Assembly (NCBI GenBank): GCA_937958815.1
Contig: CALGMR010000005.1
Span: forward strand, 1-64,000
DNA length: 64,000 nucleotides
Reading direction: 5' to 3'
Source of the DNA: an uncultured Rhizobiaceae group bacterium
GTDB lineage: Bacteria; Pseudomonadota; Alphaproteobacteria; Rhizobiales; Rhizobiaceae
Positions 54,850-64,000 of this stretch are shown here, piece after piece. The translations under genes were made by a program, and so were the position numbers. The notes beneath the pieces are model-generated. The model was given only the letters and a program-made list of their open reading frames with translations. It did not search any database and was not told the origin of the DNA. Every line of letters starts with the position of its first letter. Position 1 is the first letter of the stretch.

Positions 54850-54925
54850 GGATTCGAACCCACGGTACGCTTCCACGCACGGCAGTTTTCAAGACTGCTG
54901 CCTTAAACCACTCGGCCACCTCACC
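54836..54925 (-). tRNA. tRNA-Ser (anticodon TGA)
   Basis: The minus strand folds as a 90-nt class II tRNA. Acceptor GGTGAGG pairs with CCTCACC, the anticodon stem GCAGT/ACTGC encloses CTTGAAA (anticodon TGA), and there is a long variable arm and a T arm GTGGG-TTCGAAT-CCCAC. A discriminator G and an encoded CCA are present. Its 3' end is the attachment site of the element to the left. Confidence 0.96.
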
Positions 54926-55045
54926 GCTGAGAACTGCTATGATGTATTCGCGTGCGCAAATCAAGCGGTCAAATGCAAGAAATGCAAAGAAAAAGGGCGG
55001 TATTGGCCGCCCCTTTAAAAAAGTCATGTGTGTGACGGAATTTCC

Positions 55046-56722
55046 TTAGAAAAGCCCTTCAATCAAACCGTCATCATTCAGCATAATGGCTTCTGCTGAA
55101 GGTGTGCGTGGGAGGCCAGGCATTGTCATGATCTCACCGCAAACGACCACAACGAATCCAGCGCCTGCGGACAGTCGCACTTCACGAATTGGAACGCTGT
55201 GGCCTGTAGGGGCGCCGCGCAAGTTCGGGTCTGTTGAGAACGAATATTGCGTTTTCGCCATGCAGATAGGCAGATCGCCAAATCCGGCTTCTTCCCATTG
55301 TTTCAGCTGGTCACGAATTTTCTTGTCTGCCAGGACTTCATCAGCACGATAGATGCGTTTCGCGACAGTTTCAATTTTCTGCATCAAAGGCATGTCGTCA
55401 GGATAAAGCGTCTGGAATTGAGCCATGTCTGCATCTGCGATTTCCGCAACGCGTGTCGCGAGTTCCTTGGTGCCTTTAGAGCCATCTGCCCAGTGTTTGC
55501 ACAGGATCGCTTCTGAACCGAGGCTTTCCACATATTCCTTACAGGCTGCAATTTCCGCATCGCTGTCACCGTGGAAGTGGTTGATTGCCACAACGGCTGG
55601 AACGCCAAATGACTTCACATTTTCAATGTGGCGACCGAGGTTTGCGCAGCCTTCTTTCACGGCATCCACGTTTTCGCTAGCAAGGTCTTGCTTTAAAACA
55701 CCGCCGTTCATTTTCATGGCGCGAATGGTGGCCACAATCACCACCGCAGATGGCGCAATACCCGCCTTGCGGCATTTGATGTTCAGAAATTTCTCTGCGC
55801 CCAAGTCTGCGCCAAATCCTGCTTCTGTCACCACATAATCTGCAAGCTTTAGCGCAGTCTTCGTTGCGACCACAGAGTTGCAACCGTGCGCGATGTTGGC
55901 GAACGGGCCGCCGTGTACAAATGCTGGATTGTTCTCAAGCGTTTGAACAAGGTTTGGCTGCATTGCGTCTTTTAACAACACGGTCATCGCACCATCTGCT
56001 TTGACGTCTTTACAGGTGATCGGTGTGCGGTTGCGTTTATATCCGATGATGATGTTGCCGAGGCGGGTTTGTAGGTCTTCTAAATCGTTCGACAGGCAAA
56101 GGATCGCCATAACTTCTGAAGCAACAGTGATGTCAAAACCTGTTTGACGGGGAAAACCATTTGGCACGCCACCGAGTGAGGTCACCACATCACGCAAAGC
56201 GCGGTCGTTCATGTCCAGAACGCGTTTCCAAACAACGCGACGCTGATCGATTTCCAATTCATTGCCCCAATAAATGTGGTTGTCGATCATAGCTGAGAGC
56301 AAGTTGTGGGCGGATGTGATGGCATGGAAGTCACCAGTGAAATGCAGGTTCATGTCTTCCATGGGAATGACCTGAGCGTAACCACCGCCTGCAGCGCCGC
56401 CTTTCATACCAAAGCATGGGCCAAGTGATGCTTCACGAATGCAGATTGCTGCTTTCTTGCCAATGGCGTTCAAACCGTCTCCCAAGCCGACAGTTGTTGT
56501 GGTTTTGCCTTCTCCGGCAGGAGTGGGGTTTATGGCTGTGACCAGAATGAGCTTGCCGTCTTCTTTGTCCGCTTGCGCTTTGATAAATTCGGCGCTGATT
56601 TTTGCTTTGTCGTGGCCATAGGGAACAAGGTCTTCGAAACCCATGCCCAGTTTGGCACCAATGTCTTGAATCGGGAGTTTTTTTGCTTCGCGCGCAATTT
56701 CAATATCGGTCTTAAATGCCAT
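55046..56722 (-). CDS. fhs: Formate--tetrahydrofolate ligase
   Basis: The enzyme activates formate with ATP to 10-formyl-THF. The 558-residue length is typical. The P-loop-like [10 protein letters not shown] lies at 67-76, followed by [21 protein letters not shown] and [18 protein letters not shown]. Late motifs [17 protein letters not shown] and [13 protein letters not shown] are present. It is divergent from the GlxA-type regulator, with about 100 bp between starts. Confidence 0.95.
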   Translation of the reverse strand: MAFKTDIEIAREAKKLPIQDIGAKLGMGFEDLVPYGHDKAKISAEFIKAQADKEDGKLILVTAINPTPAGEGKTTTTVGLGDGLNAIGKKAAICIREASLGPCFGMKGGAAGGGYAQVIPMEDMNLHFTGDFHAITSAHNLLSAMIDNHIYWGNELEIDQRRVVWKRVLDMNDRALRDVVTSLGGVPNGFPRQTGFDITVASEVMAILCLSNDLEDLQTRLGNIIIGYKRNRTPITCKDVKADGAMTVLLKDAMQPNLVQTLENNPAFVHGGPFANIAHGCNSVVATKTALKLADYVVTEAGFGADLGAEKFLNIKCRKAGIAPSAVVIVATIRAMKMNGGVLKQDLASENVDAVKEGCANLGRHIENVKSFGVPAVVAINHFHGDSDAEIAACKEYVESLGSEAILCKHWADGSKGTKELATRVAEIADADMAQFQTLYPDDMPLMQKIETVAKRIYRADEVLADKKIRDQLKQWEEAGFGDLPICMAKTQYSFSTDPNLRGAPTGHSVPIREVRLSAGAGFVVVVCGEIMTMPGLPRTPSAEAIMLNDDGLIEGLF

Positions 56723-56826
56723 TCTGTGTGTCCTGTTGAATGCAATCAGTCATGTGATCTTCCGTGACGCATTTCAAACGAAGTGATTGGATTGACTTTT
56801 CTAAAAAAGACGTGTGTTTGTCTTTT

Positions 56827-57786
56827 ATGGACATTCACGCAAAAACTTCACGCCCTTTTCGGGTTGGATTCATGTTGATCGATGGTTTTTCATTGATGAC
56901 TTACGCTTCTGCCGTGGAGCCATTGCGTGCAGCCAATGTGCTCGCGGGGCGAGAGATATACGATGTGCGCCAAGTGCCTGTGCTCAGTGCGCAGGCCTCT
57001 AGTTCCAGCAAAGCGACCATTTCAGCCGATGCCCAGATTGGCGAACAGGTGGATTTTGATTTGGTGGTGGTCGTTGCTGGCGATGAGGCCTTTGAGTTTG
57101 CGCAAGAAGGTGCTTTCCACTGGTTGCGCAATCTTGCCCGTCGCGGTGTTGCGCTTGGTGGGGTGTCTGGTGGCGCTGTTGTTCTTGCGCGAGCGGGCTT
57201 GTTGAAAGGGCGCAGCGTTGCTGTTCACTGGGAATATTCTCAGGCTTTGGCGGAAATTTTGCCCGACCTCCAGCAAGAGCGCATCTTATTCGTGATGGAA
57301 GATGACCGCATGACATGCGCAGGTGGTGTTGCGCCTATGGATATGATGCATGCTCTGATTGAAAAACAACATGGTGCCCAGTTTGCAAGATCGGTGAGCG
57401 ATTGGTTTTTGCACACGCAGGTGAGGGCATCTGAGGGGCCGCAACGTGCCGGTTTGGCAGAACGATACGGGACTAAGAACTCCACCATTGTTACAGCAAT
57501 TGCTTTGATGGAAGACAATTTGGCCGAGCCTGTATCTCTGCAGGTTTTGGCAAATTCGGTCGGCGTTGGTGTTCGTCAACTGAACAGATTGTTCAGCACC
57601 CATTTGGGTTCCACGACGATGGAACTCTATCGACGATTGAGATTGGATAAAGCAAAAATTTTGTTGGAACAGACCACGTTACCCATCACAGAGATTGGAC
57701 TGGCGACGGGTTTTGCCGGGTCTGCACATTTTTCGCGAAGCTATCGCAATCGTTATGGCTGTGCACCATCGGCGCATCGCAATTGA
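56827..57786 (+). CDS. GlxA-family regulator: DJ-1/PfpI-like domain plus AraC helix-turn-helix
   Basis: The 319-residue protein has an N-terminal class I amidotransferase-like (DJ-1/PfpI) domain (FRVGFMLIDGFSLMTYASAV). At the nucleophile elbow it reads GGVSGGAVVLARAG with Ser in place of the catalytic Cys, so it is probably only ligand-binding. The C-terminal AraC domain has ITEIGLATGFAGSAHFSRSY. Relatives control choline, carnitine or glycine betaine catabolism. The start is the ATG at 56827. Confidence 0.88.
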   Translation: MDIHAKTSRPFRVGFMLIDGFSLMTYASAVEPLRAANVLAGREIYDVRQVPVLSAQASSSSKATISADAQIGEQVDFDLVVVVAGDEAFEFAQEGAFHWLRNLARRGVALGGVSGGAVVLARAGLLKGRSVAVHWEYSQALAEILPDLQQERILFVMEDDRMTCAGGVAPMDMMHALIEKQHGAQFARSVSDWFLHTQVRASEGPQRAGLAERYGTKNSTIVTAIALMEDNLAEPVSLQVLANSVGVGVRQLNRLFSTHLGSTTMELYRRLRLDKAKILLEQTTLPITEIGLATGFAGSAHFSRSYRNRYGCAPSAHRN

Positions 57787-57896
57787 TTCAGTTCTGGGTC
57801 AACTGGTAAATTAGGATCTCGTTAATCTGTTCGTAATGACGTTGCGATACGTTTCCTGTTCCATTTTGTATTGTGTTCTTGGACCGGATTAGTTTT

Positions 57897-58667
57897 ATGC
57901 GGATTGTTTCAGGCGTATTGTGTGCAACCAGTGCCCTTGTGTTGAGCGGTTGTTTTGGAAGCGGAAGCGTCTCCAATGTTTTGCCAGACGGTGATCATAT
58001 CAACAACAAAACCAAATTCTCTGTTGCAAAATATGGAGTGGCTGCAAGCCCGCGGGTGACAACCTCCAAAAAGGTTCGAAAAGGTGGTGGGCGCGCGCAA
58101 GTAGGCAAGCCCTATAAAATCAAGGGCAAATGGTACACGCCCAAAGAAGAGCCCGGCTACAATAAGAACGGCAATGCTTCTTGGTACGGTCCAAACTTCC
58201 ATGGCCGATTGACCGCGAATGGCGAAGTGTATGATCAGTACGCTTTGTCTGGTGCGCATCCAACATTTCCTTTGCCGAGTTATGCGCGAGTGACCAATTT
58301 GGCCAATGGCAAGTCCGTCATAGTGCGTGTGAATGACCGTGGTCCGTATCATGATGGCCGTATCATCGATTTGTCGGCTCGCGCGTCTGAATTGTTGGAT
58401 TATCAAAAGCGCGGAATTGCCAAAGTTAACGTTCAATACATTGGCAAAGCTCCACTGCATGGTTTGGACCATAAATATTTGTCAGCATCCTATAGGGCAG
58501 GGCCGTCTGGTACACCCGCCCGAAATGCTGTCGCGTCCCTAGGCAGCGGCAGAAGTGGCCCAGTACCAAGCGCAGAAGTCAAAAATGTCGGTGCGTTGGA
58601 CCCGATCTCGACGGGCGCTGTAAAATCTCACCGCTTGCGCAAACAGTTTATCTTGGATGCCAAGTAG
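57897..58667 (+). CDS. rlpA: RlpA-family septal ring lytic transglycosylase, lipoprotein
   Basis: The 256-residue protein starts with a lipoprotein signal (MRIVSGVLCATSALVLSGCF, lipobox LSGC). The double-psi beta-barrel contains GNASWYGPNFHGRLTANGE and RVNDRGPYHDGRIIDLS. RlpA cleaves peptide-free glycan during septation. No C-terminal SPOR domain is visible. The start at ATG 57897 puts the lipobox at the usual distance; an upstream frame start is less likely. The D,D-carboxypeptidase gene follows. Confidence 0.9.
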   Translation: MRIVSGVLCATSALVLSGCFGSGSVSNVLPDGDHINNKTKFSVAKYGVAASPRVTTSKKVRKGGGRAQVGKPYKIKGKWYTPKEEPGYNKNGNASWYGPNFHGRLTANGEVYDQYALSGAHPTFPLPSYARVTNLANGKSVIVRVNDRGPYHDGRIIDLSARASELLDYQKRGIAKVNVQYIGKAPLHGLDHKYLSASYRAGPSGTPARNAVASLGSGRSGPVPSAEVKNVGALDPISTGAVKSHRLRKQFILDAK

Positions 58668-58748
58668 ATCATTTTTGAGGTTGGTTGAATTGTCGTGACG
58701 GCCCCTTTAGACTGAAATCTTGAGTTTAGAGTTTTCAGGGTGATCGCG

Positions 58749-59936
58749 ATGTTTGTGCAGAAATTTGCAAAAATCGTTTACGCGTTAAGCGCAGTTTTTC
58801 TGTCGACAATTTCGTTCGCGTCGATCGGGTCTGCGCAAGAGTTCGCAACAAAAGCCAAACAAGCCATCGTTATGGATTTCGACAGTGGGTCGGTGTTGTT
58901 CCAAAAGAACGCCGACCAACTCATGCCGCCTGCGTCCATGGCAAAATTGATGACCATGGAAGTTGTCTTCGACGCATTGAAGCGTGGGCAGTTGAACTAC
59001 GAGTCACCCTTCACAATATCGGAAGATGCTTGGCGACGCGGTGGGTCTGAATCTGGCGGTTCATCCATGTTTGCGAAACTGAATTCAGATGTGCGTCTGG
59101 AAGATTTGATCCGTGGTGTGATTATTCAGTCTGGCAATGATGCTTCCATGGCCATTGCCGAAGGTATGGCGGGTTCCGAAGTTGGGTTTGCTGGTTTGAT
59201 GAATGAGCGGGCGCGTAAAATTGGATTGAGCAAGTCCAAGTTTATGAATTCCACTGGATTGCCGCACCCCGACCAATTGGTTACTGCTCGTGATTTGGCC
59301 GTTTTGGCACGGCATGTGATCAAGACTTATCCCGAACAATATAAGATTTATTCAGAGCCTGAATTTACCTGGAACAAGATTCGACAACGCAATCGCAATC
59401 CTGTTTTGGGCAAGGTTGAAGGCGCAGATGGCCTAAAGACAGGCTTCACAGAGGCTTCGGGTTACGGGTTGGTTGCTTCTGCCACGCGCGATGGGCGTCG
59501 CATCATTATAGTGTTAAACGGCATGTCGTCTTCGAGAGAACGTGCCGCAGAATCCGTCAAACTCTTGCGTTGGTCATTTAGAGCATTTCAGTCGATCGAC
59601 CTTTTTGCAGCCAATGAAATCGTTGGTGAAGCCACATTGTATGGTGGCGAACGTTCCGGTGTTCCTTTGAAAGCAGAAGGTCCACTTCGAATTTTTGTTC
59701 CGATCGGATTTAGAGATCGATTGAAAGCAGATATTGTGTTCAATGGCCCCATAAGAGCGCCCGTGGAAGCGGGAACCAAAGTTGCCACCCTGCAAGTTTT
59801 GGTTGATGGAAAAGTAAGCCAAGAGACGCCCTTATTTGCAGCAGAAGATGTGGCCGTGGGTTCAGTCACGCAACGCGCTATGGACGCTATGAAAGAGTTG
59901 ATCGTGGGCTTGTTTCGCTTCGACGATGACGCTTGA
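58749..59936 (+). CDS. D-alanyl-D-alanine carboxypeptidase (PBP5/6 type)
   Basis: The 395-residue precursor has a signal peptide ending near GSAQE. The penicillin-binding motifs are SMAK (Ser63-Lys66, in PPASMAKLMT), SGND and KTG (in GLKTGFTEASGYG). A C-terminal PBP5-type beta domain follows and the end could anchor it to the membrane. It trims pentapeptides of peptidoglycan. The start at ATG 58749 has AGGG nine bases upstream. It lies in the conserved run with tmk and holB. Confidence 0.92.
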   Translation: MFVQKFAKIVYALSAVFLSTISFASIGSAQEFATKAKQAIVMDFDSGSVLFQKNADQLMPPASMAKLMTMEVVFDALKRGQLNYESPFTISEDAWRRGGSESGGSSMFAKLNSDVRLEDLIRGVIIQSGNDASMAIAEGMAGSEVGFAGLMNERARKIGLSKSKFMNSTGLPHPDQLVTARDLAVLARHVIKTYPEQYKIYSEPEFTWNKIRQRNRNPVLGKVEGADGLKTGFTEASGYGLVASATRDGRRIIIVLNGMSSSRERAAESVKLLRWSFRAFQSIDLFAANEIVGEATLYGGERSGVPLKAEGPLRIFVPIGFRDRLKADIVFNGPIRAPVEAGTKVATLQVLVDGKVSQETPLFAAEDVAVGSVTQRAMDAMKELIVGLFRFDDDA

Positions 59937-60018
59937 ACATATTTTTGACGCTTGGCCTATCGCGCTGGCGTTCCATTTTGTCTAAGTCATAACCTCTAGT
60001 GTTTTCTTGGTATCATTG

Positions 60019-60714
60019 ATGCGCGGACAGTTCATTACATTTGAAGGCGGTGAAGGGGCTGGCAAGTCCACCCAGATCAAGCGTTTGGCGAAGCGCCTCG
60101 AAAAAGAAGGCCATGAAGTGTTGGTCACCCGAGAGCCGGGTGGAACTGCAGGCGCGGAGGCCGTGCGGCACGTTGTTCTTTCGGGCGCCGCTCAGAAATA
60201 TGGCACAGAAATGGAAGCTGTTTTGTTTGCGGCAGCGCGCGCTGACAATGTGCAAGAAATAATCAAACCTGCATTGGATGCAGGAACGATCGTCTTGTGC
60301 GACAGGTTCATGGATTCCAGCCGTGTATACCAAGGCGTGAGCGGCGGCGTTGACACTGATTTTCTGCTGGCGATGGAACGTGCTGTGACAGAGGGTGCGC
60401 GGCCTGATCTCACACTCATTTTTGACCTGCCACCAGAAGTTGGTTTGTCGCGTGCTGCAGACGTATGGGCTGAAGATGGACCAGACCGTTTTGAAAAGGA
60501 TGATCTGAAACTGCAAGAAGCGCGACGACAGGGATTTTTAGATATCGCTCAAGAAGAGCCTGACCGCTGCATTGTGATTGATGCGTCAAAGCCACTTGCT
60601 CAAGTGTCAAAAGCCCTTGATGCAGCTATAGATGCTTACTTTGAAAAGGTCAGCCTACAACCGACAGCCAAATCGAAACCTAAAGCAAAAACCAAGTCTA
60701 AGGCCAAGACATGA
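60019..60714 (+). CDS. tmk: Thymidylate kinase
   Basis: The 231-residue kinase makes dTDP from dTMP. It has the P-loop GGEGAGKS at 10-17 (FITFEGGEGAGKSTQI), the DR motif region LCDRFMDSSRVYQGV and the lid-side RPDLTLIFDLPPEVGL. The tail is an unusual Lys/Ala-rich stretch (KSKPKAKTKSKAKT). The start at ATG 60019 fits the fold. It overlaps holB by 4 bp. Confidence 0.94.
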   Translation: MRGQFITFEGGEGAGKSTQIKRLAKRLEKEGHEVLVTREPGGTAGAEAVRHVVLSGAAQKYGTEMEAVLFAAARADNVQEIIKPALDAGTIVLCDRFMDSSRVYQGVSGGVDTDFLLAMERAVTEGARPDLTLIFDLPPEVGLSRAADVWAEDGPDRFEKDDLKLQEARRQGFLDIAQEEPDRCIVIDASKPLAQVSKALDAAIDAYFEKVSLQPTAKSKPKAKTKSKAKT

Positions 60715-61766
60715 TTGAGGCCGAAGAGCGTCCGATAGCTGACAGGTTGGAAGGTGTTGCACCGCCGAGCGACAGCATGGATTTGTTGGGCCATACGCCA
60801 GAATTGGAAAAGCTGGCCGAAGGCTATAGGGCCGGGCGTTTGCATCACGCATGGCTGATTTCCGCGCCGCGTGGTGTTGGCAAAGCCACATTTGCGTTTC
60901 ATATGGCGCGCTATATTTTGTCCAATCCAGAACCTGCACAAGCGCCAGAATCCGTTTCTTCTGACCTCTGGCCCGAAACCGTTGTGCGCCAGGTTTCACA
61001 AGCCAGCCAGCCCGATTTACTGCACCTTGCACGGCCTTGGGACGACAAGACGAAGAAGTTCAAAACCCAGTTGTCGATCAATGAAATTCGCAAGACGCAG
61101 AGTTTTTACGGTATGACTGCTGGCAGCAATGGTTGGCGCATAACCATCGTTGATGCTGCCGACGACATGAATGCCAGCGCCGCCAATGCTCTGTTGAAGG
61201 TCTTGGAAGAGCCGCCAAAACGCTCGATCTTTTTTGTGCTGACCCACTCTGCTGGAAGTCTTTTGCCCACCATTCGTTCACGTTGTCAGTTGCTGCCTCT
61301 GAAGCCTTTGGCTGACCAGGTTGTTTTGGAAAAACTGGCTTCATTCGACCTCGGCGTACCGAAACCTGAATTGGAAGAGATTTCCGCATTGGCAGAAGGG
61401 TCTGTGCGTCGTGCGGTGGTTTTGGCGCAAGGGGATGTTCTGTCCGAATATCGTCAATTCCTAAAGTTGTTGGAAAGCAACGCGAAGGGATCTGCTTCGG
61501 ATTGGGTCATCGTTCATCAAATTGCAGACTCTGTGTCTAGACGGGGCAGGGAAGACGCCTATTCTCTGTTTATTGATCTAGCTGTCAGCTGGATAGGAAA
61601 GCAGGTCCGCATGAGATCAGATTTGCCACCGCATGTGCTTGCGGGTTGGGCAGAGGTGTGGGACAAGGCCATCCAATCAACGAAACTGGCTGATGCGTTT
61701 AATTTGGACAAAAAGCAGGTGATTTTATCTCTGTTTGGCAGTCTGTTTTCGCAAAACAAAATGTGA
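60711..61766 (+). CDS. holB: DNA polymerase III subunit delta'
   Basis: The 351-residue clamp-loader subunit has HHAWLISAPRGVGKATFAFHMA, a P-loop-like region that lacks the usual GxGKT/S spacing. It also has INEIRKTQSF, ANALLKVLEEPPKRSIFFVLTHS (containing the LLKxLEEPP signature) and TIRSRCQLLPL with the SRC motif. It overlaps tmk by 4 bp and is followed by metG after 46 bp. Confidence 0.93.
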   Translation: MIEAEERPIADRLEGVAPPSDSMDLLGHTPELEKLAEGYRAGRLHHAWLISAPRGVGKATFAFHMARYILSNPEPAQAPESVSSDLWPETVVRQVSQASQPDLLHLARPWDDKTKKFKTQLSINEIRKTQSFYGMTAGSNGWRITIVDAADDMNASAANALLKVLEEPPKRSIFFVLTHSAGSLLPTIRSRCQLLPLKPLADQVVLEKLASFDLGVPKPELEEISALAEGSVRRAVVLAQGDVLSEYRQFLKLLESNAKGSASDWVIVHQIADSVSRRGREDAYSLFIDLAVSWIGKQVRMRSDLPPHVLAGWAEVWDKAIQSTKLADAFNLDKKQVILSLFGSLFSQNKM

Positions 61767-61812
61767 AACCGTATCAGTTTTGAGTATCTAAAAGCAGGTC
61801 ATAACGATCCAT

Positions 61813-63360
61813 ATGTCGAAACCGTATTACATCACCACAGCAATCTCTTACCCCAATGGCGCGCCCCATATCGGCCACGCCTATGAGTTTGTTTGTGCAG
61901 ACGCCATTGCACGTTTCAAGCGCTTGGATGGCATTGAAACACGTTTTCAAATCGGTACAGATGTTCACGGTCAAAAAATGTGGCAAACGGCGCGTGATCT
62001 AAATGTGTCGCCGAAAGAATTGGCCGATAAGAACTCTGACGTTTTTCAGAACATGACAGATGTTTTGAACGTGTCTTACGATCGCTTCATTCGAACTTCA
62101 GATGAAGACCATCACAAGGCCAGCCAAGCGATTTGGCAGGCGATGGCCGACAATGGTGATATTTATAAAGACACTTATTCGGGTTGGTACTCTGTTCGTG
62201 ATGAAGCTTATTACGACGAAAGCGAAACCACGCTCAACGATGACGAAGTACGCATTGGTCCGCAAGGCACGCCCGTGGAATGGGTGGATGAAGAAAGCTA
62301 TTTCTTCCGCCTGTCAAAATACGAAGACAAACTGCTGAAACTCTACGAAGAGCAAGCGGATTATATTTCACCACAGTCGCGCAAGAACGAAATCGTTTCA
62401 TTCGTGAAAGGTGGATTGCGTGATTTGTCCATCTCACGCACCACATTCGACTGGGGCGTTAAAGTTCCCGGCGATGAAAAACACGTCATGTATGTGTGGG
62501 TTGATGCGCTGACAAACTATATCACTGGGGCAGGGTATCCCGACACAGATAGTGAATTCTGGAAGTTCTGGCCATGTGATGTGCACATAATCGGCAAAGA
62601 CATCACTCGTTTTCATGCGGTCTATTGGCCTGCTTTTTTGATGTCAGCTGGCATTGAACTTCCCAAACAGGTTTTCGGCCACGGTTTCTTGCTCAACAAA
62701 GGCGAGAAAATGTCGAAATCAACGGGCAATGTGGTTGATCCGTTTCAAATGGCTGAACTTTATGGCGTGGATCAATTGCGATATTTCTTCCTTCGCGAAG
62801 TGCGCTTTGGATCAGACGGAAGTTACAGCCACGAAGATATTGTGAACCACACGAACGCTGACCTTGCCAACAACTTTGGCAATCTGGCGCAGCGGTCTTT
62901 GTCTATGATTTTCAAAAATTTGGACGGTAAAGTTGGTGGCGTTGCAGCTGATCTGAGTGACGCCGATAAACACTTGTTGGCAATTGCAGATAGCGCCGTG
63001 GAGAAATGCCGTGATGCGATTGACCGTGTTTTGCCCAATGAAGCGCTTGATGCCGTGTGGTATGTTCTGGACGAAGCCAACAAATATTTTGACGAACAGG
63101 CTCCTTGGGGATTGAAAATGGCTGATCCGGAAAAGATGCAAACGGTTCTGTACGTCACTGCAGAAGTTGTGCGTCAGGTTGCAATTCTGTGTCAGGCGTT
63201 TTTGCCGCAAAGTGCAGCGAAATTATTGGATCAATTGAAGATTGATGAAAATGCCAGGCAGTTTGAAAACTTAGGCGAGGGCGGTCGCTTGGCCTCTTCC
63301 ACGGTGATTGAAAAACCCGAAGGTGTGTTTCCTCGCTTTGTTGAGCAAGAGGCCAACTGA
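61813..63360 (+). CDS. metG: Methionine--tRNA ligase
   Basis: The 515-residue enzyme has the HIGH motif at 19-22 ([12 protein letters not shown]) and KMSKS at 299-303 ([14 protein letters not shown]). It is the short type: the zinc-knuckle cysteines are absent ([16 protein letters not shown] in the usual position), and no C-terminal tRNA-binding EMAP domain is present. It stands between holB and tatD, as in related genomes. Confidence 0.95.
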   Translation: MSKPYYITTAISYPNGAPHIGHAYEFVCADAIARFKRLDGIETRFQIGTDVHGQKMWQTARDLNVSPKELADKNSDVFQNMTDVLNVSYDRFIRTSDEDHHKASQAIWQAMADNGDIYKDTYSGWYSVRDEAYYDESETTLNDDEVRIGPQGTPVEWVDEESYFFRLSKYEDKLLKLYEEQADYISPQSRKNEIVSFVKGGLRDLSISRTTFDWGVKVPGDEKHVMYVWVDALTNYITGAGYPDTDSEFWKFWPCDVHIIGKDITRFHAVYWPAFLMSAGIELPKQVFGHGFLLNKGEKMSKSTGNVVDPFQMAELYGVDQLRYFFLREVRFGSDGSYSHEDIVNHTNADLANNFGNLAQRSLSMIFKNLDGKVGGVAADLSDADKHLLAIADSAVEKCRDAIDRVLPNEALDAVWYVLDEANKYFDEQAPWGLKMADPEKMQTVLYVTAEVVRQVAILCQAFLPQSAAKLLDQLKIDENARQFENLGEGGRLASSTVIEKPEGVFPRFVEQEAN

Positions 63361-63362
63361 CC

Positions 63363-64000
63363 ATGCTTGTTGACAGCCATTGCCATCTTGATTTTCCAGA
63401 CTTTGCAGAAGAACTCGATGATGTGGTTCAGCGGGCGCGTGATGCCGGACTTGGCCGTATGGTCACAATTTGCACACGGGTTAAGAAGTTTCCTCAAGTC
63501 TTGGCTGTCGCCGAACGGTTTGAGGATGTGTTTTGCTCGGTTGGAACTCATCCGCACAATGCCGACGAAGAGCTTGATGTGACTGTCGAGCAATTGGTCG
63601 ATCTGACTGCGCACCCAAAGGTTGTGGCCATTGGTGAAGCTGGTTTGGATTATCACTACGACAAAGCGCCGCGTGACGCGCAAGCCCAAGGTCTGCGCGT
63701 GCACATAGCGGCTGCTCGGGAAACAGGCTTGCCGCTGGTCATTCATTCTCGCAGTGCCGATGAGGATATGGCGCAGATTTTGGAAGAAGAAACCAAAATT
63801 GGCGTGTTTCCCGCTGTGTTGCACTGCTTTTCGTCTGGCCGTGCTTTGGCGGAAAAAGGCATCGAACTGGGTCTTTATGTGTCTTTTTCTGGAATTTTGA
63901 CGTTCAAAAACAGCCAAGATATACGCGACATTGCTGCTGATATGCCCCGTGACCGCGTCTTGGTTGAGACCGACGCGCCGTATCTTGCGCCGACGCCGCA
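63363..64000 (+). CDS. tatD: TatD-family metal-dependent hydrolase (cut by window end)
   Basis: A frame open to the window end starts at the ATG at 63363, two bases after the metG stop. It begins MLVDSHCHLDFPDF with the metal-binding HxH, and contains SVGTHPHNADE, IGEAGLDYHY, LVIHSRSADED, HCFSSG and LVETDAPYLAPTP. These are the TatD motifs in order, so about 212 residues are visible and only the C-terminus is missing. TatD proteins are 3'-5' deoxyribonucleases linked to DNA repair and quality control. Confidence 0.93.
   Translation, partial: MLVDSHCHLDFPDFAEELDDVVQRARDAGLGRMVTICTRVKKFPQVLAVAERFEDVFCSVGTHPHNADEELDVTVEQLVDLTAHPKVVAIGEAGLDYHYDKAPRDAQAQGLRVHIAAARETGLPLVIHSRSADEDMAQILEEETKIGVFPAVLHCFSSGRALAEKGIELGLYVSFSGILTFKNSQDIRDIAADMPRDRVLVETDAPYLAPTP

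Noticed and set aside
57826-57840. CtrA-like box TTAA-N7-GTAA upstream of rlpA
   Set aside because: One mismatch to TTAA-N7-TTAA and a short motif; expected by chance in this AT content.
63231-63917. 228-codon frame opposite metG and tatD
   Set aside because: It crosses two certain genes and has no recognisable motif.
1-64000. CRISPR arrays
   Set aside because: No spaced direct repeats of 20-40 bp and no cas-like genes are seen; the only array is the 8-bp unit at 23347.

Overview
The window looks like the chromosome of an alphaproteobacterium of the order Hyphomicrobiales (Rhizobiales), probably a marine lineage of moderate GC. The support is gene content and order: the run rlpA, D,D-carboxypeptidase, tmk, holB, metG, tatD at the right end; divergent cobS and cobT beside a DUF1289 protein and a TIGR02281 aspartic protease; gph, rpiA, a DUF2059 protein and gor together; a cckA cell-cycle kinase; a DksA with a cysteine-poor zinc finger; and an iron-sulfur (6-4) photolyase of the Agrobacterium PhrB type. 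Genus cannot be fixed from the sequence alone.

Region 1 (1 to about 7950) is accessory DNA lying against the 3' end of a tRNA-Thr(TGT) gene. It starts inside an IS1182-like transposase. It carries a two-gene module: a 1398-residue protein with a caspase-like protease domain, a STAND P-loop NTPase and about 14 WD40 blades, followed 34 bp later by a signal-peptide-less LCAT/lipase-like serine hydrolase with a C-terminal beta-sandwich. This is my main candidate for an undescribed (probably anti-phage or programmed-death) system. Behind it lie a probable frameshifted gene and gene-poor sequence.

Region 2 (about 8000 to 41500) is ordinary core chromosome. It holds cobalamin nucleotide-loop assembly (cobS, cobT), an acyltransferase of the OafA type, two beta-hydroxyacid-dehydrogenase-like proteins, a DivJ/PleC/PdhS-like sensor kinase, and a five-gene overlapping operon for molybdenum-cofactor maturation (MFS exporter, fdhD, mobA, mobB, moeA). 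It also holds an L,D-transpeptidase, class I fumarase, rpiA and gor, a gamma-glutamyl metabolism pair, dksA, a FliO-like protein, cckA and phrB.

Region 3 (41620 to 54849) is an integrated element of about 13.2 kb. It is bounded by a 17-bp direct repeat whose right copy is the 3' end of tRNA-Ser(TGA). It encodes a tyrosine integrase next to attL, an AlpA-like regulator, a tightly overlapping block of small unknown genes, a Nu1-like small-terminase candidate and an 865-residue tail tape-measure protein. I can see no capsid, portal, large terminase or other tail genes, so it resembles a phage satellite or a heavily reduced prophage. The right end carries oppositely oriented cargo: a membrane coiled-coil protein and a STAS-HATPase plus STAS-like (DUF4325) pair.

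Region 4 (about 55000 to 64000) is core again: fhs (formate-THF ligase), a GlxA-type regulator, and the envelope, replication and translation run rlpA, D,D-carboxypeptidase, tmk, holB, metG, tatD, with tatD cut by the window end.
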